Shown here in pieces: positions 35,571 through 46,100 of a stretch of 60,299 bases of DNA; within the stretch, counting starts at the first letter, position 1; the number at the start of each line of letters is the position of its first letter. The translations under genes were made by a program, and so were the position numbers. The stretch is from Clostridia bacterium (GTDB lineage: Bacteria; Bacillota; Clostridia; Lachnospirales; Lachnospiraceae): positions 1 to 60,299 of the forward strand of contig SAAH01000012.1 in NCBI GenBank assembly GCA_009929525.1, written 5' to 3'. Under the pieces are notes generated by a model. That model was not told where the DNA came from and searched no databases. It worked only from the letters and a program-made list of their open reading frames with translations.

Positions 35571-37220
35571 TTATATCAAATACCTTTTTATCTTCAAAGA
35601 AGCTGTTTTCTTAAACTCCTGTTCCCTGATATTGATCATCTGGATCTGCTGATATAAAGGTAAGGTCTGATTCATCTGATCGATCTGTTCCTGCAGACGG
35701 TCCAGGATCTCATAAGCCGACATTCCCTGGGTCTTATCCGGATCTGGATAAATGCTGGCCGCAAGGCTCACATCATCCGCCGAGGCACCTTTAGAAGCCC
35801 CATAAACCATAACTTCTTTGACGCATGGAATCGTCATAATGAGCTCTTCTAATTTTTCAGGAGAAAGCTTCTTTCCATTTTTAAACACGATCAGATTCTT
35901 TTTTCTTCCAGTAATAAATATATATCCATCCTTATCCACATATCCCAGATCCCCCGTACAGAACCATTTTCCGTCCATAACTTCCTGGGTCTGCTCTGTG
36001 CTATTATAGTAGCCCTTCATTACACTGTCGCCACTGACTTGTATCTCCTCATCAACAGTTCTCACTTCACAGTGCGTAAGTGCTCTTCCCACGGAACCGA
36101 TGCGGTTGCATTCATTGCCATTTACAGATACCATCGGAGAACACTCCGTAATTCCGTATCCCTGGAGGATCAAAACTCCAAACTGTTCAAATTCTTCCTG
36201 TATCTCTGAACTTAGATGAGCTCCGCCTGATATGATCAAATGCAGATTCCCAAAATATTTTTTCCACATTTCTTCTAATATCTGATTTTTGCTTCCCTTG
36301 CCCCGCACTCGTTTTCCGATACCGCTCTTTAGCAGCTTTTTAAGTCCCTCTTCCTTGCCTTCTTTTTCAGCTGCAAGCCATATCTGCTTATGGATCGCCT
36401 CAACCATCAACGGAACTGTCAGCATAGAGTCCGGTCCGAACAGCTTCATGTCACGCATCACCGTGCGAAGATCCCCATTGATGCAAAGGTGCGCGCCTCT
36501 TACAAAAGTAGCCAGGACCGCTGCCGTCAAGCCATACGTATGATAACAGGGTAAGGCCGAAAACACCTTTTTATCAGCATCAACAAAACGTATGGAATCG
36601 CTGGCATTCGTCAAGATATTTTTGTGACTCAGCATCACCATTTTGGATGTACTTGTTGTTCCTGAGGTAAATGCGATCTCTGCTGTCTGTTCCGGGTCGT
36701 TCTCCGGTAAAGCCCATTCTTTATTCTCGGGAGAATCCAAAAATGCTTTCCCCTCCCTGCAAAGCTGATCGACATTGTGATCTCCTGTCCCAGACAACTG
36801 ATACACTTCTCTGATAGAACCACTTCTTAAAAGTTCTCCGCATAAATCAGCGCAAGACTGTGAAGTAAATACTGCCTCTGCCTCAGACATCACTATCATT
36901 TCCTTTAAAATATCCTCTGGCTGTTCTGCGTCTACACATACTGCGGTACTTCCGATCGAAGTAATTGCCAGATATGCACATATCCAATCAGGACCATTCT
37001 CACCCACGATGGCAATATGATGGTTTTCCATTCCCTGCTGCATCAGATATGCTGCCAGCTGTCTGCATCGCTTTGTCAGTTCCCGGTATGTGTAAGTTGT
37101 TTTTTCCTGTTTCCGATCATAAAAAGATAAGGCTTCTCTATCAGCGAACTTCTCTTTGATGCCTGTAAGATACTCTGAAAATGTATTATAATAGTCTACC
37201 TGGTTGCTCTGTATCTTCAT
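35571..37220 (-). CDS. AMP-dependent acyl-activating enzyme (acyl-CoA/acyl-ACP ligase-like)
   Basis: ANL-superfamily ligase of about 549 residues. The adenylation core is intact: AFTSGTTSTSKMVMLSH, QGYGITECSP, CTGDLGYVDKDGYIFITGRKKNLI and a C-terminal lysine in FKKTASLKIKR (catalytic Lys position). It lacks amino-acid-type specificity motifs and looks like a fatty acyl ligase. With the adjacent acyl carrier protein it can make an acyl-ACP for the NRPS. The start is uncertain: ATG 37220 has GGAGAGG about 11 bases upstream; the ATG at 37259, 12 bases after the previous gene, has only AGGA. Confidence 0.85.
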   Translation of the reverse strand: MKIQSNQVDYYNTFSEYLTGIKEKFADREALSFYDRKQEKTTYTYRELTKRCRQLAAYLMQQGMENHHIAIVGENGPDWICAYLAITSIGSTAVCVDAEQPEDILKEMIVMSEAEAVFTSQSCADLCGELLRSGSIREVYQLSGTGDHNVDQLCREGKAFLDSPENKEWALPENDPEQTAEIAFTSGTTSTSKMVMLSHKNILTNASDSIRFVDADKKVFSALPCYHTYGLTAAVLATFVRGAHLCINGDLRTVMRDMKLFGPDSMLTVPLMVEAIHKQIWLAAEKEGKEEGLKKLLKSGIGKRVRGKGSKNQILEEMWKKYFGNLHLIISGGAHLSSEIQEEFEQFGVLILQGYGITECSPMVSVNGNECNRIGSVGRALTHCEVRTVDEEIQVSGDSVMKGYYNSTEQTQEVMDGKWFCTGDLGYVDKDGYIFITGRKKNLIVFKNGKKLSPEKLEELIMTIPCVKEVMVYGASKGASADDVSLAASIYPDPDKTQGMSAYEILDRLQEQIDQMNQTLPLYQQIQMINIREQEFKKTASLKIKRYLI

Positions 37221-37271
37221 AATTTGTCTAACCTCTCCATGTATTTTCGTTTGCTCCATAAAAGGATCCTG

Positions 37272-38306
37272 TTATATATAAAGCTGCAGATCCTCCTCAT
37301 CTGCAATCTGCAAAAATGCATCTGCTGCCTGTTCATCGAACTGGGTTCCCTTTTTTTGTCGTATCTCATCCAAAGCCATCTCTATGCTCATGCTTCGACG
37401 ATAATGTCTATTTGATGTCATAGCATCAAAGGCATCCGCTACTGCTATGATTCTTGCATGCAGCGGTATCGCTTCACCCTTCAGATGGTCTGGATAGCCT
37501 GAACCATCCACTCTCTCGTGGTGGCTGCGTACGATCGGTGCTATTTCCTTAAATAAGGTCAATGCAGAAAGTATCCGTTCCCCTTCCTGCGGATGATGCT
37601 TTATGATCTCATATTCATCAATGGTCAATTTCCCTGGCTTTAACAATATCCCGTCAGGCACACCGATCTTTCCTATATCATGAAACAACCCTGCAAGATG
37701 GATCTGACTGAGCTGCTGCTGCGACATCCCCATCTTCTCTCCGATTTTTCTTGATAAAGCAGCCACTCTGTCTGAGTGTCCTCTGGTATACTCATCTCTC
37801 GCATCAACCATGGTCCTCATCACAGTAATGATCTCCATGTAATTATCATTCAGCGTCTGATACATGATGTTTAGTTCACTCTGATAACTTCTTATCTGCC
37901 GCATCTGACGAATAGACTTTACACAAGATTCCACCAGAAGTTCCAGCTGATCAAAGCGGTCACTCTTCTCATAATATCCCTGAATATCCAGTTCACGCAG
38001 GGTTCGAAGCGGCGGTGCCATACTCTTATGACCTGTCAGCAAAATAATAAATATGTCCTTATTGAATTTTCTGATTTCCTCTATCACCTTATCTCCGCAG
38101 ATAGGCGTCATCAAAAAATCAAGGAGCAAAATATCATAGTGCCCTTCTTTTACTCTTTCAATTGCATTAACTGGGTTGTTTTCCGTGTCGACCTGATAAC
38201 CTGAGCGCTGAAAATACGCCTGCAGTGCTGATGTCATAAGTTCATCATCATCCACTGTGATCATAGAGAACGCATTTTGTCCGGCAGCATTCTTATTTTT
38301 TCTCAT
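37272..38306 (-). CDS. Response regulator with HD-GYP c-di-GMP phosphodiesterase domain
   Basis: 344 residues. The receiver domain (about 15-130) has the acidic pair VDDDE, phospho-acceptor Asp in LLLDFLM, Thr in LLTGH and Lys in YYEKSD. After a helical linker the HD-GYP domain (about 160-340) is complete, with LFHDIGKIGVPD, HHERVDGSGYPD and ADAFDAMTSNR. It is expected to hydrolyse c-di-GMP when phosphorylated. The start overlaps the histidine kinase stop by four bases (ATGA) with GGGGGA upstream, so the two are a coupled pair. Confidence 0.93.
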   Translation of the reverse strand: MRKNKNAAGQNAFSMITVDDDELMTSALQAYFQRSGYQVDTENNPVNAIERVKEGHYDILLLDFLMTPICGDKVIEEIRKFNKDIFIILLTGHKSMAPPLRTLRELDIQGYYEKSDRFDQLELLVESCVKSIRQMRQIRSYQSELNIMYQTLNDNYMEIITVMRTMVDARDEYTRGHSDRVAALSRKIGEKMGMSQQQLSQIHLAGLFHDIGKIGVPDGILLKPGKLTIDEYEIIKHHPQEGERILSALTLFKEIAPIVRSHHERVDGSGYPDHLKGEAIPLHARIIAVADAFDAMTSNRHYRRSMSIEMALDEIRQKKGTQFDEQAADAFLQIADEEDLQLYI

Positions 38307-40186
38307 GTCAATCCCCCTTCTTGTGTCGTTCCAGTAATGTCTACTATCTCCATAGGGATAGAAATCACAAATACAGCTCCGTTGCCCTGGTTATCTTCAT
38401 AACTCATATCTCCGCCAAATTTCCCCCTGATAGACGCATATGTAATATAGAGACCCAGACCATTGCCCATTGCTCCTTTGCTTGTTACCATTCGCTTAAA
38501 TAACTTATCTCCGATCTCCGGCTGAACACCTTTTCCATGATCAGCCACCTCAATCCTCAGCATATCATTTTCCTGTCTGACCTGCAAGATAATATTTCCG
38601 CCGCCGACCTCCTGTTGGGCATAAATTGCATTTGACAAAAGATTATTGACCGCCTGGACCATATTATTGATATCTCCGTGGATCGTTATCTCCCCATCCA
38701 GAAGATAATTTGTCACAAGGGCACAACCACTGCTTTGCAGCTCATGACGCATCAAAAGCCTGCATCTTTTTTCCAGTTCATCCACAGTAAATGTCTGATC
38801 CTGTGTGGTCTCCGATGTGGATACAACCGCCTGCCCTTTGATGGCTGTGATGATATCTGACATGTAGCCGGTTGATTCCTGTATCTTCTCCAGCCATTTT
38901 TTCATATCATTACAGATTTCTTCATAATCTTCTTTCTCCACTTCCGGATCATCCAGACTTTCCCTGTATTCCTCCACCAGGTCATCCATAGCAACAACAC
39001 ATCCTGAGATACTCATGATCGGTGTTTTAAGATTATGAGCCAGCCCGCCGATCATCTGTCCCAGGAAAGCCAGACGTTCCTGTTCCATCATCCTTTGCTG
39101 ATTGCTCTGCAGCTGCTGCATACTTTGTTTCAGCTGGGTCACATCTTTAAAAAGAACAGCAAAGCCTGTCAGGTTATCCTCCTGTGTCAACGCAGTCACT
39201 TCAACGATATAATAATTCTTCCTGCTGTTATTTTGTGGGAGCATGATCATATCTGCCTGCTCGTAAGTGATAACCGAAAGGGATTCCCTGCAGGATTCCA
39301 CTGCATTTGCCAGATTATATAAAAAAGTCTTTTCCACCTGATTATCCACTTTCAGACAATCACTCAGATATTTATTAACCTCCAGCTTGTATTTCTCCAC
39401 AAAATTCTTTTTAAATGGTTCATTGTAACTGATGATCAGCTCATTGTCACTTAAGACCAGATACCCATCTGATATCCTCTCCATGATTTTTTGGACCGCC
39501 AAAGGCTTGATATCCAGAAAATGCAGACGATAGATAGCGATTCCATTCAGTGCGATGGTAAAGGTAAAACTCAGCGGTGTTGTGGTAATGCTGGAATTTT
39601 GTCCCAGAGTACTTATGATACTTACCACCAGCGGGACCACTCCGCCAGCAACAAAGAGAGCACACTGTTTGATATATAATTTGCTCCTGTTTTTTCGTAC
39701 AAAATCAATCATAAGGATAATACCTGTCATAAGACAAAAGTAAGAAAATATCCCCGAAACGATCGCGTACGGTCCAAAAACAAGTTTACTCTTTATGATT
39801 GAAAATGTCTTATACTGAAGGTGATGGAGTGGATTTGTCCACACGACCACATTTGTTATCAAAGGCATGACAAACAACAGATACCCTTTCTTCGGCATCC
39901 TTTCCCAGCCTCTTACAAAGGTCAGCGCGATCCCAAGACAGATTGCCGGAAGGAATGCCCCTGCCCCATTGGTCAATGCATCCAGACAAAACAGCATCCC
40001 TTCTCTGTCCGGACCGGCGATCCGCATACCTATCAGTGCAGACAGCCAGACTGCATAGGCTCCCGCCATCCCAAGATACAGCCGATTCAAAAGCCCAAAA
40101 TTCCGGCGGCGGAGATTCCACACAACAAAGACTGCCATTACGATCAATGCGACAGCAAAAATAATCACAGCTACATCTGATATCAT
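38303..40186 (-). CDS. Membrane sensor histidine kinase with N-terminal 7TM domain
   Basis: About 627 residues. Residues about 1-225 hold seven membrane helices, with the phrase WTNPLHHLQY typical of the histidine-kinase N-terminal 7TM sensor. A PAS-like domain follows (about 235-370), a coiled linker, the phospho-acceptor box GLAHNLKTPI, then the ATPase domain with N box NNLLSNAIYA and G boxes DHGKGV and NGLGLYI. ATG 40186 overlaps the NRPS stop by four bases (ATGA) and lies behind GGGGGG. The HNLKTP box has Asn in place of the usual Glu beside the His, as in some families that lack phosphatase activity. It probably phosphorylates the HD-GYP regulator encoded next. Confidence 0.92.
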   Translation of the reverse strand: MISDVAVIIFAVALIVMAVFVVWNLRRRNFGLLNRLYLGMAGAYAVWLSALIGMRIAGPDREGMLFCLDALTNGAGAFLPAICLGIALTFVRGWERMPKKGYLLFVMPLITNVVVWTNPLHHLQYKTFSIIKSKLVFGPYAIVSGIFSYFCLMTGIILMIDFVRKNRSKLYIKQCALFVAGGVVPLVVSIISTLGQNSSITTTPLSFTFTIALNGIAIYRLHFLDIKPLAVQKIMERISDGYLVLSDNELIISYNEPFKKNFVEKYKLEVNKYLSDCLKVDNQVEKTFLYNLANAVESCRESLSVITYEQADMIMLPQNNSRKNYYIVEVTALTQEDNLTGFAVLFKDVTQLKQSMQQLQSNQQRMMEQERLAFLGQMIGGLAHNLKTPIMSISGCVVAMDDLVEEYRESLDDPEVEKEDYEEICNDMKKWLEKIQESTGYMSDIITAIKGQAVVSTSETTQDQTFTVDELEKRCRLLMRHELQSSGCALVTNYLLDGEITIHGDINNMVQAVNNLLSNAIYAQQEVGGGNIILQVRQENDMLRIEVADHGKGVQPEIGDKLFKRMVTSKGAMGNGLGLYITYASIRGKFGGDMSYEDNQGNGAVFVISIPMEIVDITGTTQEGGLT

Positions 40187-43100
40187 ATCTTTTCCCCCCA
40201 TATCTTCATGTCAAACCCAAGATGCTCCAGTTCCCTGTATGTCTCATGACTGTCTATTTTTATAGCATTTTTTTCTTCCTTCAGCTGATTCCATCGGTCG
40301 ATCAGCGGAGCTATGATCTGATGGTCTTGGTATTTCCATTCCTGCTTTAGGATTTCCTCAAACTCTTCATCTGATACTTCTTTGATATCCTGAACATAGT
40401 CTTTGATGATCCTGCCGAGCCGGGGCGGCTTCGGATGTACCACATGAAATACACTTTTCGAAGAATAACTTAATAATCTGACGATATGAGCAGCCATATC
40501 TACCGGCATCTGGTCTGTATATTCCCGGCACATACGTTCCGGCAAAACTCCCAGTTCCTTTGCCCCTTTTACAAGCATCCATGCTGCATTGGTATCTGCA
40601 TTTTTCTGGAATACTCCATCTTCTCTTCTCTGGGTCAGCAGGCCCAGTCTATAGATATGTGCTTTCAGCCTGTCTTTCTCCATCGCCTGATAGATAAGTG
40701 CCTCCGCCAGGAACTTACTTCTAACATAGGCATTATCCATCCAGTTTTGTCCAATATCAAAATCATCCTCTGTATAAGAAAAAGTGCCATTTTTCCATTC
40801 TTTTATCAGATGATTTCCTGCCACGCTGGCTGTAGACATATAATGGAGCGGAATGCTGCTTCTAAGTGCAAACTGGATGATCTGCTTTGTTCCTTCCACA
40901 TTCACCGCATCCATTGCTTTCTGCTCGGATACATAATGCCTCACATCGGCCGCACAATGATAAACCGCCTCACAAAGTGCCGACAGTTCCTCAAACCTTT
41001 CTTTTTCCAAACCAAAGTAAGGCTCTCCCAGTTCACCTTTTACTACTTCCAGATAATCTGCATGGGCTGCTGTCCAGCCTTTTCCAAAGTACCAGGAAAG
41101 ATTCTCACAAAGTGCCTCTTTGCCTCCTCTTACAAGGCAATATACATGCACTGCCCCATCCTCTAGAAGCTCCCTTAGAAGATGAGCTCCAAAGTATCCG
41201 CTTGCCCCAGTAAAAAACAATGTTTTCTCCGGTCTTTCTTTTATCCGTCCACCCTGTCTGGTGTGCCATGGGTAATGAGGGATCTCTTCCTTTTTTTCAG
41301 CTTTTTCTTCTTTCTTACACAGCAAAATCTGGTCATTCAGCGTCGTATGATGATAAAACTGTTCCATTGTCATCTCAATTCCTTCATTAAAATACTGACT
41401 CAGCACACTGAGCGCTCCTAAAGATGTCCCGCCCTGTTCAAAAAAAGAGGTTTTCTCATCAATATTTTTCACTCCCAAAGTTTCCTTCCATATGGCTCTC
41501 ATCTTCTCCGCCATGGACGGTTCATTCTTTTTATCGGGCTCCGGTAAGTTGACCTTTTCTATGCTTTTATCTGCTTCCTGGTGCTCGACCATCTGCATGA
41601 GTTTCTGTCTGTCTGTTTTTCCGCCTTCCGTAAGAGGAAGCTTTGACAAAAGGATCAATCGAGCCGGCACCATATACTTCGGAAGTTCTGCCCTCAAAAA
41701 TTCCATCATCTTCTCTCTGGTATCCATACTGTCAACATAGAATCCGCAAAGCCAGGAAGAACCATCTGGATTTTTAAGCGGAAGCACAACTGCCTGGCTG
41801 GTCAGTTCACTTTTTCTCATACAGACTTCTATTTCCTCAAGCTCAACTCTCTGGCCATTGATCTTGATCTGACCATCTATGCGCCCAAGATACTCTATCT
41901 TTCCATCCGCTCTTAGTTTTCCCATGTCTCCGCTTCGATACATCTTTTCCCCCGGATAATATGGATCCGGTAAAAATGATTTTTCTGTCAGGTCCGGACG
42001 GCCCACGTACCCTCTTGCCACGCCCTGTCCTGCTATATAGATTTCTCCTGCAGCCGTAGGCATCACAGGCCTTTTCTCCTTATCCAGAAGATATATCCTA
42101 TAGTTAGGGATCGGTTTTCCGATCGTCACAGGCTCCTGACCAGACAGTATCTGCATCGTTGCATATACCGTAGCTTCTGTCGGGCCATACAGATTGACCA
42201 GATTTCCATCACAAAATTTGTAAAATCGTTCAACCAGCTCGCCGGATACCGCCTCACCGCCTACGATCGTAAACTTCAAACTCTTTATCGCATCGCAGAA
42301 TGCATCGTTATTCAGACACATCCAAAGTCTTGATGCTGTAAACTGTATAAACTCACACTCATACTTCTTGATCAGCTGTGCCAGACGCCACGGAAGAAAC
42401 ATCTCCTCCTCATCTGCTAATACGATTGTCTTTCCCAAGGCCAGCGGTACCAATCCTTCCGATGCAAATATATCAAACGTGATCGTTGTCGCTGCCATCA
42501 TGGGACCTGTGATATCTTTATACCATTCTCTGGAGATTCCCACCAGATTGGATATGGAATGGTGTTCTATCATTACCCCCTTAGGGTTTCCGGTTGATCC
42601 AGAAGTAAATAATATATGTATCAGATCATTTCCCGAAACATGTACCTGTTCATCGGGCTTATCATTTATTTTCTCACAGATATCCACTTCCCAATCGATC
42701 GCTGTCTCCTTCAGATTTTCCGGAAGCTCTTCATAAGTCCGGGTATCACACAGCAGTTTTTTTGCCTCGGCCATCTTAAGCATATACATAATTCGTTTTT
42801 CAGGAAAAGAAGGCAACAGGGGTACATACACACCTCCCACCTTTAATATTGCCAACAGTGCCGCATAGAGCATCGGAGTCCTTTCACACATGATGCCAAC
42901 CCGCTCACCCTTTATGATACCTGCACTTCGAAATCGTTTCGTATATTCTTCCGTCATCTCGTACAGTCTGCCATAACTGATTTTTTCATCATGCCAGATA
43001 ACTGCCGTCTGTGATGGCTGTCTTCGCATAACATTTTCAATCTGTCTGTGTACCGGAAGATTCATAAATGGTGTACATCCTGCCATAGGCTCTTCCACCA

Positions 43101-46100
43101 GTCTGAATTCATCTTCCCCGCTCATCAGTGGAAGTTCTCCTATCATAGCCTCTTCGTTGGACCCTGCCATAACAAGTGCCTCCATCAGGCTCTCCAATGC
43201 TCTCGCATATAAATCAGCCGTTTTTCTCTCATGACACGATGCATACTCATATTGGATCTGGTAACAGCCGTCTTCTTTTGCCGCTTCCACCACCCAGTCC
43301 AATTTGACTGTGTCATTTTCTATAGGCATATATTCCATCTGTTTTTCATCAAAGAAAAGAGAGGAAGTTTCAAATGGGCGCATGGATATCATCACCTGGT
43401 AAAGTCCATTTCCGTCTGCCTGTCTTGGTATCGAAAGAAGGGACAAAAGATCCTCCAGCGAGATATCATCATATTCGATCATGTGATTGATCTTTGTTTT
43501 TATCTCTTCCAGATAATCCTTGATCTTCTTATCCGCAGACGGTGCAAAACACAAGGGAAGCGTATTGATAAATGGACCCAGAGCCTCCATCGTCTCCCGG
43601 GTATCTCTCCCAAGGACCGGCGTTCCTACAACCACCTTCTTTGCACCTGTCGCTCTTGCATAAAGGACAGCCCACATTCCACTTAATATCATAAATGGTG
43701 TCATGCGATGATTTTCGCAAAATACATCTATTTTTTCACTTAAACTGTGAGAAAACACATATACGCTTTTTTCTCCCCGGAATTGAAACTTTTTCTTATT
43801 GTCTTCCGGGATCTTTACCGGCAAAACGATCGGTGAAAGATGTGCTTTCCAGTATTTCTTTGTCTCCTCCCGAGTTTCTTTTTTATTATACAGATGATCA
43901 TAAAAGTTCCATTTTGCTTCCTGTGATTCCTGATTTTTATATATTTCATTCAGGCGTTTCATCATGATCGGCATGCTCATTCCATCTCCGATCATATGAT
44001 GACAATCCATAAAAAGAATCCACGTTCTTTCGGTCTCCTGCCAGCAGCCTGCTCGAAAAAGAGGTGCACATTCCATAGAAAATGGACGCAGAAATTCCCT
44101 GCAGGCATCCTCATATTTCCCGGAATGCAGAATTTCCAGCTCAAATTCTACGTTGGAACTGATGCGTGCCTTTACCATATTCTGGCTCATGAAAAAGGAA
44201 GTCCTAAAAATCGGATCACCTTTCATCAATTTCACAAATGACCGCTCAAGTCTCTTAGTATCCAGATTTCCTTCTATCCGAAATGCCCCTGGCATATGAT
44301 AAATCAATAGCTCCGGTTCCATCATACTCTGAACGTACATCCCCTGTTGAAGTGCCGTAAGTTCATATTCTCTATCAAGCGGAGCTTTTTTGTATTCTTT
44401 TTTTCCAGTATGGTTGATACATCCATAAAGACTTTCATCTTCTTGAATAAATGCTGCAAGACCCGCAGCCGTTCTGCAGGCATACAGATCAGAAATCCGT
44501 ATTTTTATGCCAAGCCGTTCTTCCACCTCGCTGATCACTTCGATACCACTAAGTGAATTACCTCCGCACAAAAAGTAATCACTGTGCTCCGTCAGATCCT
44601 CGCTTTCAAGTACGTCCGAAAAAATTTCTGCGATCCTTAAAGCAAGTTCTTTGTCATATCCTTCTTTGATCTGTCTTTCCATGATATCCTTCGGTATAAA
44701 CTGGTAAAGATTCTTTTCGTCAATCTTTCCATTCTGGCTTACCGGCATCGCAGCAAGGTGTAAAAAGATATCTGGGATCATATACCCCGGCAGCAAAGAA
44801 GCAAGGTAAGATCTCAGTTTGATCTCCGAGATATCTTGCCCTGTATAATATGCCGTCAAAACCTCCTGTCCATTGATCATCTCAACACGCACGACTGCTT
44901 CACTGATGAGTTCATGTTCCTTCAGATTCGACGTTATCTCCAGAAGTTCTATTCTCTGGCCTCTGAGTTTTATCTGGGAATCGATCCTTCCCGCCAGTAC
45001 AAGTTCACCGTCTTCATTCCAACAGGCAAGATCCCCTGTCCGATATATCGTATCACCTTCCTCAAACGGATTATCAAAAAAGGAGTTTTTTGTCAGCTTT
45101 TCATTATTCCTATAGCCAAGTCCTACACATCGCCCTCCGATATAAACCTCACCATAGATTCCTGTTGGAACTGGATTTTTCCAGGCATCAAGTACATAGA
45201 TTCTACAGTTAGCCATCGGTTTTCCGATTGTAATATGCTCTGCGTGGTTAAGTTCCTTTATCGCAGCCGCTACTGTCGTCTCTGAAGGACCGTACTGGTT
45301 ATATATTTTTGCCTGTGTCACAGTTTTCAGCTTATTCAACAGTACTGCCGGAAATGCCTCGCCTCCACAGATGATCCCCTCCATCTGCCGCAGGCTGTGT
45401 AAAAACTCATTTTCCTGCATATATGCAGATAAACGCGAAGGCGTAAGCGAAATAAAACCTGCCCCATAACTTTTCAGCAGATTTGCAAGTCGAACTGGTG
45501 ACTCACAGTCCTCATTTGATGCCAGCACGATTGTCTGTCCATTCAAAAATGCAGCGGCACTTTCCAGGATAAATGCATCAAAACTGATCTTACAAACAGA
45601 AAGGACTGCACTTCTTCCATAGATCGGTTTCATGCTCTGCACCAGGTTCAAGAGATTCCCCTGGGATATCTCTACACCCTTTGGTTCTCCTGTACTCCCC
45701 GATGTATATACAATATATGCCAGATCATTTTTCAATACTTGACCTGATTTTGTATCATCCCCTGATGTTTCGTCCTCTACTTGCTCATATTTCAACTGTT
45801 CATAGGAAATCACACGGATTTTATCAAATATCTGTGATTTTTCTGCTGCCGCTTCAATGCCCTCTGCTTTCGTCACAAGCAGACTGGCTCCGCAGTTCTC
45901 CAGGATCTTTTGGATCCTTTTTTCAGGAAGATCATCAGACAATAAAACCCAGCCACATCCTGTCAGCATCGCCGCCGCCATCATTTCATATAAAGCAAAA
46001 CTTTTTTTCATCAATATCGCCGTGACCTGACCTGGACATAACCCCATCTTTTTCATATTCGAACTGATAAAAGATGCATTTTCATACAACTGATGATAAG

